Source: Halorubellus sp. JP-L1
Lineage (GTDB): Archaea > Halobacteriota > Halobacteria > Halobacteriales > Natrialbaceae
Direction of reading: 5' to 3'
DNA length: 64,000 bases
NCBI RefSeq assembly: GCF_011440375.1
Contig: NZ_JAAOIR010000004.1
Coordinates: 186,001-250,000, forward strand
The translations under genes and the position numbers were made by a program. Positions 8,640-15,791 of this stretch are shown here, one piece after another. The notes beneath the pieces are model-generated. The model searched no databases, was not told where the DNA came from, and worked only from the letters and a program-made list of their open reading frames with translations. Positions within the stretch are counted from its first letter, which is position 1. Every line of letters begins with the position of its first letter.

Positions 8640-9626
8640 ATGACGTCACGTCGCCGCGGCAAGGAGCCGATGGCGGCGGCCGTCGTCGGTGTCGGATCGA
8701 TGGGTCGACAGCACGCTCGCGTCTACAGCGAACTGCCGGGCATCGACCTCGTTGGCGTCCACGACGCCGACGCCGAGAGCGCCGAGGACGTCGCTGACGC
8801 CTACGAGACCGAGTCGCTCTCGATGGCCGAGGTGCTCGACGCTGCGACGGTCGTCTCCGTCGCCGTGCCGACAGAACACCACTACGACGTGGTGAAGACG
8901 TGCCTGGAGAACGACGTGAACGTACTCGTTGAGAAGCCGTTCGTCACCGACCGCGAACAGGGAGAGGAGCTCGCGACGCTCGCGCGACAGCGCGGCCTCG
9001 TCCTCCAGGTCGGGCACATTGAGCGGTTCAATCCGGCGACGCGCGTCCTCAAGGACGTCGTCCCGGACCTCGACCTCGTGGCGTTCGACGTGCAGCGGCT
9101 CGGACCGCCGATCGACCGCGACATCGAGGACAGCGTCGTCCTGGACCTCATGGTACACGACCTCGACATCCTCCTGGCGCTCGTCGACTCGCCCGTCGAG
9201 GAGGTGACTGCGGCGGCGAACGGCCGCCAGTACGCCCTCGCGAACCTCGTGTTCGAGGACGGGACGGTCGCGTCGCTGACGGCGAGCCGGCGGACGCGAC
9301 AGAAGATCCGCCAGCTGTCGGTGACCGCGGAGTCCTGTCGCGTGAACGTGGACTTCATCGATCAGGCGGTCGACATCCACCGGGAGTCGTTCCCGGAGTA
9401 CGTCGAGTCGAACGGCGACATCCGGTACCGTCACGAGAGCGTCGTCGAGCAGCCGATGGTGGAAAACGGCGAGCCGCTGAAGGCCGAACTGGAGTCGTTC
9501 GTGACCGCGGTCCGCGAGGGGACGCCGGCGGAGGTGACGCCGGAGGACGCGCTGCGCGTCCAGGAGCTCGCCGAACGCATCGAGGCGATCGCGCTCGAGG
9601 AACGGCGGGAGGTGCGGGCGCGATGA
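8640..9626 (+). CDS. Gfo/Idh/MocA-family sugar dehydrogenase
   Basis: 328 residues from ATG 8640 (ATG 8670 is an alternative). The N-terminal Rossmann fold has GVGSMGRQHARVYS (GxGxxG, about 17-22), and VLVEKPFVTD carries the EKP signature (about 98-100). The C-terminal half has VVLDLMVHDLDILL, with the His/Asp pair typical of the family's substrate pocket. Members oxidise or reduce sugar hydroxyls or ketones with NAD(P). The gene overlaps the next one (a UDP-sugar 6-dehydrogenase type) by ATGA, so both are translationally coupled. The pair recalls WbpB/WbpA of 2,3-diacetamido-uronic-acid synthesis, where the Gfo/Idh enzyme oxidises the 3-position; the match of substrate is inference. Confidence 0.85.
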   Translation: MTSRRRGKEPMAAAVVGVGSMGRQHARVYSELPGIDLVGVHDADAESAEDVADAYETESLSMAEVLDAATVVSVAVPTEHHYDVVKTCLENDVNVLVEKPFVTDREQGEELATLARQRGLVLQVGHIERFNPATRVLKDVVPDLDLVAFDVQRLGPPIDRDIEDSVVLDLMVHDLDILLALVDSPVEEVTAAANGRQYALANLVFEDGTVASLTASRRTRQKIRQLSVTAESCRVNVDFIDQAVDIHRESFPEYVESNGDIRYRHESVVEQPMVENGEPLKAELESFVTAVREGTPAEVTPEDALRVQELAERIEAIALEERREVRAR

Positions 9627-11008
9627 CGCCGGGAGGGGAGAGCTCGGTGCAGTCTGTCGGTGAACGCGGCCGGCCGGCGTACGATCCGTCGGCCTCGGAC
9701 GAAGACCTCCGAGAGGCGTTCCTCGCCGGCGACGTCCCGGTCGCGGTGTACGGCCTCGGGAAGATGGGACTGCCGCTCGCGGCCGTGTACGCGGACGTCT
9801 GCGGTGCGGTGACGGGCGTGGACGTCGACGAGTCCGTCGTCGACACGGTCGGCGCAGGCGACTGTCACGTCGACCGGGAGCCGGGACTGGACGACCTCGT
9901 CGCGAACGTCGTCGACCGCGGTGCGTTGACGGCGTCGAGCGACCCGGTCGCGGCGGCGCGCGCGGCGAGCGTGCACGTCCTGATGGTGCCGACGCTCCTC
10001 GACGGCCACGAGCCGGACCTGTCGACGGTCGAGCAGGCCGTCGAGAGCATCGGCGCGGGCCTGTCGCCGGGCGACCTCGTCGTCGTCGAGTGCACGGTGC
10101 CGCCGCGGACGACTCGCGAGGTCGTGGTGCCGGCGCTCTCGAACGCGAGCGGGCTGGTGCCCGGCGAGTTCGGCGCGGCTGCGTGCCCGGAACGGACGTC
10201 GAGCGGGCGTGCGCTCGCGGACGTCAGGGGCACGCACCCGAAGGTCGTCGGTGGCGTGGACGCCGAGAGTACGCGCGCCGCTCGCGTCATCTACGGCGAG
10301 ATCACGTCGAACGACGTGCTGACGACGTCGGACGCTGCGACCGCTGAAGCGGTGAAGGTCTTCGAGGGCGTGTACCGGGACGTGAACATCGCGGTCGCCA
10401 ACCAGCTCGCGCGGTTCTCGCGAGCGATGGACCTCGACGTGAACGAGGCGATCGAGGTCGCGAACACGCAGCCGTACTGCGACATCCACACGCCCGGCCC
10501 GGGCGTCGGCGGGCACTGCATCCCCGTGTACCCGTACTTCCTCGCGGGCGCGTTCGACGTCGACGCGCCCCTCCTGCACGCCGCTCGCGGCGTGAACGAC
10601 GAGATGCCCGCGCACGCGGTCGCGCTCCTCGAAGCGATGCTCGACGCGCATCCCCCCGAAAGCGAGCCGGGAACGGTTCTGGTGCTCGGGCTCGCGTACC
10701 GCGGGAACGTCGCCGAGCTCCGATACTCGCCAGGGCCGGTCGTGGCGAGCGAGCTCGCCGACGCCGGCCATCGCGTCCTCGCCGCGGACCCGCTCGTCGA
10801 CGACTGGACGGCGTTCGAGGACGTCGAACGCGTGCCGACGGACGCCATCGCGTCGGAATCGGTGGACGCGGTCGCGGTGCTCGCCGGCCACGACGAGTTC
10901 CGCGACCTGGACTGGGCGGCGTTCGACGCGCCGATACTGGACGGGCGGTTCGTCGTCCCCGACGGCGTCGACGCGCCGGTCTACACCATCGGCGGGAGGT
11001 GGCCGTAG
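9623..11008 (+). CDS. UDP-sugar (UDP-ManNAc/GlcNAc-type) 6-dehydrogenase
   Basis: 461 residues. The N-terminal NAD domain shows VYGLGKMGLPLAAVYAD, the central domain FEGVYRDVNIAVANQLARF, and the catalytic cysteine is Cys299 in GPGVGGHCIPVYPYFL. The C-terminal domain holds VLGLAYRGNVAELRYSP, which binds the nucleotide-sugar. The family oxidises C6 of a UDP-hexose twice to give a UDP-uronic acid; the GGHCIPV form is typical of the UDP-N-acetylaminosugar branch. It begins inside the stop of the Gfo/Idh gene and is followed with no gap (TAG then ATG) by the DUF354 gene, so the three form one operon. Confidence 0.9.
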   Translation: MTPGGESSVQSVGERGRPAYDPSASDEDLREAFLAGDVPVAVYGLGKMGLPLAAVYADVCGAVTGVDVDESVVDTVGAGDCHVDREPGLDDLVANVVDRGALTASSDPVAAARAASVHVLMVPTLLDGHEPDLSTVEQAVESIGAGLSPGDLVVVECTVPPRTTREVVVPALSNASGLVPGEFGAAACPERTSSGRALADVRGTHPKVVGGVDAESTRAARVIYGEITSNDVLTTSDAATAEAVKVFEGVYRDVNIAVANQLARFSRAMDLDVNEAIEVANTQPYCDIHTPGPGVGGHCIPVYPYFLAGAFDVDAPLLHAARGVNDEMPAHAVALLEAMLDAHPPESEPGTVLVLGLAYRGNVAELRYSPGPVVASELADAGHRVLAADPLVDDWTAFEDVERVPTDAIASESVDAVAVLAGHDEFRDLDWAAFDAPILDGRFVVPDGVDAPVYTIGGRWP

Positions 11009-12259
11009 ATGGCCCGAGCCGACCGCGGGACGACGACTGCCACCGACGACGCGACCGGCGAGGACGTGCCGATGGACGGCGACGCGAAGACGAGCGGCCC
11101 CCCGACCGGCGACGGCGCGACCGGCATCGACGCCGAAACCGGCGACGTCGCGCCGTCGGGGAGCGACGCGACGAGAACGGGCGGCGGAAAGCGAATCCTG
11201 TTCAACGTCGGACATCCGGCGCAAGTGCACCTGTTCCGGAACGCGATCGCGGAACTCCAGGCGCGCGGGCACGAGACGCTCGTCGCGTCCCGCCACAAGG
11301 AGGTGACCGTCGACCTGCTGGACGCGTACGACATCGAGCACGTACCGATGACCGAGCAAGCGGACTCCTTCGGCGGCCTGATGGTCGAGATGCTCCGGAA
11401 CGAGCGACGGCTCCTCGGGCTCGCTCGCGAGTTCGAACCGGACGTCATCGTGAGCCGACTCGCCCCGCCGCCCGTGCACGTCTCGAAGCTCGTCGGGTGC
11501 AAGAACGTCATCGTCTGCGACACCCTGAAGGGATCGACGGCGATGCGCCGGATCAATCACGCGCTCACGCTCCGCTGGGTCGACCGCATCCTCGTTCCCG
11601 ATCAGTTCGAGCTCGACGTCGACCCCCTGAAGCGTCGGCACCTCGCCATCCAGGAGCTCGCGTACCTCGACCCGGAGCACTTCGAGCCCGACCCGAGCGT
11701 GCTCGCGGACCACGGCATCGACCCGGAGGAGCCGTACTTCTTCCTTCGACTCGCCGGCTGGGACGCGTACCACGACGCCGGCCAGCAGGGGCTCTCGGTC
11801 GAGGGCATCCGGGAGCTCGTCGCCTTCCTCGAGGACCACGGGACCGTCTATCTGTCCGCCGAGAACGGGGTGCCCGATGACCTCGCGCACCTCACGCTCT
11901 CGACGCCTCCCGAGGACGTCCACCACGTCATGTACTACGCGGACCTCTACCTCGGCGACTCCGGGACGATGAGCGCCGAAGCAGCGATCCTCGGGACGCC
12001 CGCGATCCGGACGAACTCCTACGTCGGGAACACCGGCGAGATGGTGTACCGGACGCTCGGGGACTACGGCCTCCTGCACTCGATCGCGACGGAACGGGAG
12101 GCGATCGAGACCGCGAAAGCGCTCGCGGTCGACCCGCCGTCGGCCGACGAGATCGAACGCCGCCGAGAGCGCCTGTTCCGCGAGCAACTCGACGTCACGG
12201 GGACGATGGTCGACGAGATACTGGCAGTCGCCGGCGCGGAGGTGACCGACGATGCCTGA
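11009..12259 (+). CDS. DUF354 glycosyltransferase-like protein
   Basis: 416 residues, with an Asp/Thr/Gly-rich leader (about 1-58) before KRILFNVGHPAQVHLFRN, the start of the DUF354 domain. Further landmarks are PDVIVSRLAPPPVHVSKL and YYADLYLGDSGTMSAEAAILGTP (read in parts), a layout like GT-B glycosyltransferases and UDP-GlcNAc 2-epimerases, to which DUF354 is thought related. It is fused transcriptionally to the nucleotide-sugar genes upstream, so transfer or epimerisation of the uronic acid they make is a reasonable guess. A true start closer to the domain cannot be excluded, because the leader is low-complexity. Confidence 0.82.
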   Translation: MARADRGTTTATDDATGEDVPMDGDAKTSGPPTGDGATGIDAETGDVAPSGSDATRTGGGKRILFNVGHPAQVHLFRNAIAELQARGHETLVASRHKEVTVDLLDAYDIEHVPMTEQADSFGGLMVEMLRNERRLLGLAREFEPDVIVSRLAPPPVHVSKLVGCKNVIVCDTLKGSTAMRRINHALTLRWVDRILVPDQFELDVDPLKRRHLAIQELAYLDPEHFEPDPSVLADHGIDPEEPYFFLRLAGWDAYHDAGQQGLSVEGIRELVAFLEDHGTVYLSAENGVPDDLAHLTLSTPPEDVHHVMYYADLYLGDSGTMSAEAAILGTPAIRTNSYVGNTGEMVYRTLGDYGLLHSIATEREAIETAKALAVDPPSADEIERRRERLFREQLDVTGTMVDEILAVAGAEVTDDA

Positions 12260-12491
12260 GGACGCCGACGGGACCGCGTGCGTTGAGCTGCCCGCGCACC
12301 TCGTCGAGCGCGTCGAGCGACGCCTCCAGTACACCCAGTACGACAGCGTCGACGAGTACGTCGCCGTCGCGCTGGACGGGCTGCTCCGCGAACTCGACGA
12401 CGCGTCGGCGACGGTTCCGTCCGAAGAGGAGGTCGAGGACGTCGACTCCGGGGCGGTCGAGGACCGCCTCGAGAACCTCGGCTACCTCTAG
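12252..12491 (+). CDS. Small ribbon-helix-helix-like protein
   Basis: 79 residues. The start overlaps the DUF354 stop by 8 bases, placing it last in this operon. CVELPAHLVERVERRLQYTQ followed by YDSVDEYVAVALDGLLREL fits a ribbon-helix-helix strand and two helices, as in CopG-like haloarchaeal proteins. The tail is acidic. Such proteins dimerise and bind DNA operators, or serve as small partner proteins; which is true here is unknown. Confidence 0.6.
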   Translation: MPEDADGTACVELPAHLVERVERRLQYTQYDSVDEYVAVALDGLLRELDDASATVPSEEEVEDVDSGAVEDRLENLGYL

Positions 12492-12512
12492 TCTTCGGGC
12501 CGGGAACCTCGG

Positions 12513-12719
12513 CTATTTCTCGTCGTCGGGGCGTGTCTCCGTCGACGCGGGTTCGACGGCGTCGTTGCCGCAGTCTGGACAGAAGTCGTGTGCGGTCGCG
12601 TGCCGGGTTCCGCAATCGCGGCAGACGTACTCGACGCCGTCGTCGCGGTCCTCGCCGTCGTCGGCCATCGATTGCTTGACCTTCTCGACTTTCCGGCCGA
12701 CCTCGTTGAAGAAACCCAT
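12513..12719 (-). CDS. Small zinc-ribbon protein
   Basis: 68 residues. An amphipathic N-terminus (FFNEVGRKVEKVKQSM) is followed by a zinc ribbon with Cys33-x2-Cys36 and Cys47-x2-Cys50 (YVCRDCGTRH and FCPDCGND). Small ribbons of this type are frequent in haloarchaea, and their functions are mostly unknown. The gene converges with the RHH gene, with 21 bp between the stops. Confidence 0.7.
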   Translation of the reverse strand: MGFFNEVGRKVEKVKQSMADDGEDRDDGVEYVCRDCGTRHATAHDFCPDCGNDAVEPASTETRPDDEK

Positions 12720-12865
12720 TCGTTCTCCACGTAGACGGACGCGAGACCCAAAAACCTCGTGGCGCGAGCGCGGCGCGACCGAGGCGGCAGACGGCCTTCT
12801 CGGAACTGGCCTGCGGTGGTGTCAGCGGTCACCGGCGGTGGCGTCAGCGATCGGCGGCAGTGGTG

Positions 12866-14170
12866 TCAGAGGTCGGCGGCGGTGGCGACGGTGCGGGTCG
12901 CGCGGTCGAGGCGCGCGAGTTCGTCGAGGTGGTCGTCGTGCGTGCGGAGGGTTCGGGCCAGGCGGCGGCGCGTGGCGCCGTTGCCGGCGGACGCGTCCTC
13001 GGTCTCGCGCGGGTCGTTCAGGAGGTCGTAGAGGACCTCGTCGCCGTCGTCGTCGACGAACTTGAAGCGCTCGCCGCGGGCGGCCCGGTGCCTGCCGCCC
13101 TCGCTCGAGGCGACCGCGACGTCGCTGCTCGCCGCCATCGGGTCGAACGTCCCGGTGTCCGCAACGTCGTCGATGATGTCAGGGAGTGCAGCGAGCGAGG
13201 TCGGGCGGTCGACCGACGCGCGGACGTCAGCGCCGTGGACGACGAACGGGACGTGGACGTTCTCCTCGTACACGCACCGGTGGTGGTGGCCGTAGTTGCC
13301 GTGATCGCCGAACGACTCGCCGTGATCCGAATGGACGACCGTCACCGGGTCGTCGGCGGCGAGGTCCGTCGTGATGGCGTCGAGGAAGTCGTCCGCGGCG
13401 CGGACCGTGTCGCGGTAGCTGGCTCGCGTCGAGCGCGCGACCGCCTTCGGCATCGAGTCCTCGGTGCCGCGCATCGCACCCTGAGAGCGGGCGGTGTTGT
13501 AGTACATCCCGAGTGCGGAGCGTTCGACGCGATGCTTGCGCGTCGTCACGAACGGGAAGTGCGTGTCCATCAGGAACACCCAGAGGAAGTACGGTTCCTC
13601 GAGGTCGGCGACGCACTCGCGGACGTCGTCGTAGAACGAGTCCCACTGCGCGAAGAACGACGACCCGGTGACGAGGTGCTTTGCGAGCTCGAGCGCCTTC
13701 CGGTCGGGGCTCGGGCCGAACAGTCGCTCCGCGATGCGGTCGCGGAGTCGGGTGTCGTCGCCGTCGGAGATGTCGACGAAGTGATCGAATCCGCGGTCGA
13801 ATCCCGATATGGTTGACGTCCACGGGTTCGGACTGAAGCCGGCGGTGTCGTAGCCGCGCCGGGAGAGGCGCTCGGGGATGGTCTCGTACCGCGAGACGTG
13901 CCGGTCGATGGCCGCCATCCGGCGCGTCCAGTGGTCGTCGGCGACGGTGGCGTCGAGCGAGTTCGGCGGGCGGTACTCGCCCGTGAACGCCACCGGCATC
14001 GAGGAGAACGTCTGCGGGCCGGGCGCGACGGCGTTGCGGAACGCGACGCCGTCGGCGGCGAGCGCGTCGAGCGTCGGCGTGAGGTCGTCGTCGTCGCCGA
14101 GGTGGCCGCAGTGGTCGGCTCGGAGGCTGTCGATCGACACGAGGACGACGTTCGGTCGTTGGTCACTCAT
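12866..14170 (-). CDS. Sulfatase / alkaline-phosphatase superfamily hydrolase
   Basis: 434 residues. The N-terminal NVVLVSIDSLRADH gives the metal-binding Asp14. GPQTFSSMPVAFTGEY is the active-site region where sulfatases carry the modified Cys/Ser, here Ser-Ser. VVHSDHGESFGDHG supplies the second metal site. Family members cleave sulfate or phosphate esters, or act as phosphoglycosyl-lipid transferases. There is no signal peptide, so it probably acts inside the cell or on the inner membrane face, possibly editing sulfated glycan intermediates. A TAACAAA element lies 60-66 bases upstream of the ATG, with a 20-bp tandem repeat further up. Confidence 0.85.
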   Translation of the reverse strand: MSDQRPNVVLVSIDSLRADHCGHLGDDDDLTPTLDALAADGVAFRNAVAPGPQTFSSMPVAFTGEYRPPNSLDATVADDHWTRRMAAIDRHVSRYETIPERLSRRGYDTAGFSPNPWTSTISGFDRGFDHFVDISDGDDTRLRDRIAERLFGPSPDRKALELAKHLVTGSSFFAQWDSFYDDVRECVADLEEPYFLWVFLMDTHFPFVTTRKHRVERSALGMYYNTARSQGAMRGTEDSMPKAVARSTRASYRDTVRAADDFLDAITTDLAADDPVTVVHSDHGESFGDHGNYGHHHRCVYEENVHVPFVVHGADVRASVDRPTSLAALPDIIDDVADTGTFDPMAASSDVAVASSEGGRHRAARGERFKFVDDDGDEVLYDLLNDPRETEDASAGNGATRRRLARTLRTHDDHLDELARLDRATRTVATAADL

Positions 14171-14224
14171 GGGTGTGTGGCGCGAACCGTCGCCGGTCGC
14201 TGATACGTTCGTCCAGGCGCCAAC

Positions 14225-14240
14225 GGGGCTTTGTTAGGCG
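14225..14240 (-). promoter_or_regulatory. TAACAAA element, copy 2
   Basis: CGCCTAACAAAGCCCC on the minus strand, 60-66 bases before the sulfatase ATG at 14170. Confidence 0.45.
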
Positions 14241-14290
14241 GGGCCAACCCGACAGCGGTGAGTGCGATCCAGCGTCGTCGGTCGCCGTCG

Positions 14291-14370
14291 AGGAGGCGTT
14301 CGGCCGCCTGGGGAGGCGTTCGGCCGCCTGGGGAGGCGTTCGGCGACCTGGGGAGGCCCTCCGACGAACT
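14291..14370. repeat. 20-bp tandem repeat, four units
   Basis: Units begin at 14291, 14311, 14331 and 14351. The first two match AGGAGGCGTTCGGCCGCCTG / GGGAGGCGTTCGGCCGCCTG, the third differs in two bases and the fourth is degenerate. The unit length is not a multiple of three, so this is not a protein repeat. It lies between the two divergent promoters. Confidence 0.75.
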
Positions 14371-14513
14371 GGAGAGGTGGTAGCGAGGACGCCACGCGGA
14401 CGACGGTAGGACGAGGAGTGCAGCGGGCGGCCGGCCCGCCAGTTTCGAAGCAGTCTCGTCGCAGGACCGAGATGGCGGGATTCCTCCGCGAACGGCCGCC
14501 GAACCGGTAGGAC

Positions 14514-14528
14514 GGGAATAACAAACAG
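14514..14528 (+). promoter_or_regulatory. TAACAAA element, copy 3
   Basis: GGAATAACAAACAGC on the plus strand, with TAACAAA at 14519-14525, 39-45 bases before the GT4 start at 14564. Confidence 0.45.
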
Positions 14529-14563
14529 CGCGCGAAGGCACCCCTCAGGAAACGGAGTCATCA

Positions 14564-15598
14564 ATGAATCAGGGACCGGAGTCTGCAGCGAAACGGGGAA
14601 CGGAATCGTCGATGCGCGTCCTCAAACTCGTCACGAACGACGAGGCGGAGTTCTTCAGGACTCAGGTCGAGTCCATCCGCCGACAGGGGGTCGACGTCGA
14701 CGTGCTGCCCGTCCCAGGGCAGCGGGTCGCGACCGACGACCGGACGGAGTCCCGGTCGATCGCGAACTACCTCCGGTACTATCCGCAGGTCCTCAGGGCG
14801 TCGTTCGGCGACTACGACGTCCTCCACGCACATTACGGACTGACGGCGCCGGCGGCGATCGCGCAACCGAACCTGCCGGTGGTGGTGTCGTACTGGGGGT
14901 CCGACGTGATGGGGTCGATGCGGCCGGTCAGTCGATTCTGTTCGCGGTTCGCGGACGAGACGATCGTCGTGAGCGCGGAGATGGCAGAGATCGTCGGCGG
15001 CGACCCCCACGTCGTCCCACACGGCATCGACATGGACGTGTTCCGGCCGTTCGACGGGTCGGTCGCGCGCGACGTCGTCGGCTGGCGCCAGGATGCGAAG
15101 CACGTGCTGTTCCCGTACGCGAAGCAGCGACCGGTGAAGGACTACCCGCGCGCGGAGCGCGTCGTCGAGGCAGTTCGGGAGCGCTTCGCGCGCACGCCGT
15201 TGACAGTCGACGCCGGCCCGGGGGCGGCGTCGACGGGAGCAGGCATGGAGGTGGAGCTGCACTCGCTGCACGACGTCGCGCACCACCGGATGCCGCTGTA
15301 CCTGAACGCCGCCGACGCCGTCCTGATGACCTCGAAGACGGAGGGGTCGCCAAACGCCGTGAAGGAGGCGCTGTCCTGTAACGTCCCGGTCGTGTCGACC
15401 GACGTCGGAGACGTCGCCGAACTCGTCGACGGCGTCGAGAACGCGAACGTCGCCGACACCGACGAGGGACTCGCCGACGCGCTCGCTGACGTGCTCGAAC
15501 GCGGCGAACCGTCCACGGGGCGGACCGCCATCGAGCCGCTGTCCGTCGACCGGATCGCCGAACGCATCTGTGGGATCTACGACGAGGTGGTCGCTTGA
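14564..15598 (+). CDS. GT4-family glycosyltransferase
   Basis: 344 residues from ATG 14564; an internal ATG at 14612 (MRVLKLVTNDEAEF) would remove a 16-residue polar leader. The GT-B fold is evident: DYDVLHAHYGLTAPAAIAQ in the acceptor domain, VVPHGIDMDVFRPF at the domain hinge, and the donor-site EX7E motif in TEGSPNAVKEAL (Glu260 and Glu268). GT4 enzymes transfer sugars from nucleotide donors with retention of configuration. Nearby nucleotide-sugar and membrane glycosylation genes suggest that it extends a lipid-linked surface glycan. A TAACAAA box lies 39-45 bases upstream. Confidence 0.87.
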   Translation: MNQGPESAAKRGTESSMRVLKLVTNDEAEFFRTQVESIRRQGVDVDVLPVPGQRVATDDRTESRSIANYLRYYPQVLRASFGDYDVLHAHYGLTAPAAIAQPNLPVVVSYWGSDVMGSMRPVSRFCSRFADETIVVSAEMAEIVGGDPHVVPHGIDMDVFRPFDGSVARDVVGWRQDAKHVLFPYAKQRPVKDYPRAERVVEAVRERFARTPLTVDAGPGAASTGAGMEVELHSLHDVAHHRMPLYLNAADAVLMTSKTEGSPNAVKEALSCNVPVVSTDVGDVAELVDGVENANVADTDEGLADALADVLERGEPSTGRTAIEPLSVDRIAERICGIYDEVVA

Positions 15599-15668
15599 AC
15601 GCCCGCGGGAACCGCGGTCTCCGACCGCGTCCCCGTGGACGTATCGCCGATTACGCCGGGAGTATGCC

Positions 15669-15684
15669 GGACATAACAAACCAC
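15669..15684 (+). promoter_or_regulatory. TAACAAA element, copy 4
   Basis: GGACATAACAAACCAC on the plus strand (TAACAAA at 15674-15680), 112-118 bases before the GTG at 15792. It lies in the short gap after the GT4 gene, so the membrane-protein pair downstream may have its own promoter. Confidence 0.45.
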
Positions 15685-15791
15685 GTGTTGGCTGTAGTCG
15701 GCGCGAGAACAGTGCCGATGTCACTCGTTTCGTCAAACCGTCGAACCGACGCTGTGGCTGCGGATCGTCAGTTCACGGGGGTGAGAGCCCC

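Larger units (their letters stand above)
14171..14563. other. Divergent intergenic region, 393 bp
   Basis: This separates the sulfatase and GT4 genes. It contains two oppositely oriented TAACAAA elements (14230-14236 minus, 14519-14525 plus), each serving one of the divergent genes, and a block of 20-bp tandem repeats between them. I see no gene. Confidence 0.6.

Noticed and set aside
9431-12334. Long minus-strand open frame across the nucleotide-sugar operon
   Set aside because: It is a shadow of three coupled, well-recognised genes; the translation is Arg/Val/Asp low-complexity.
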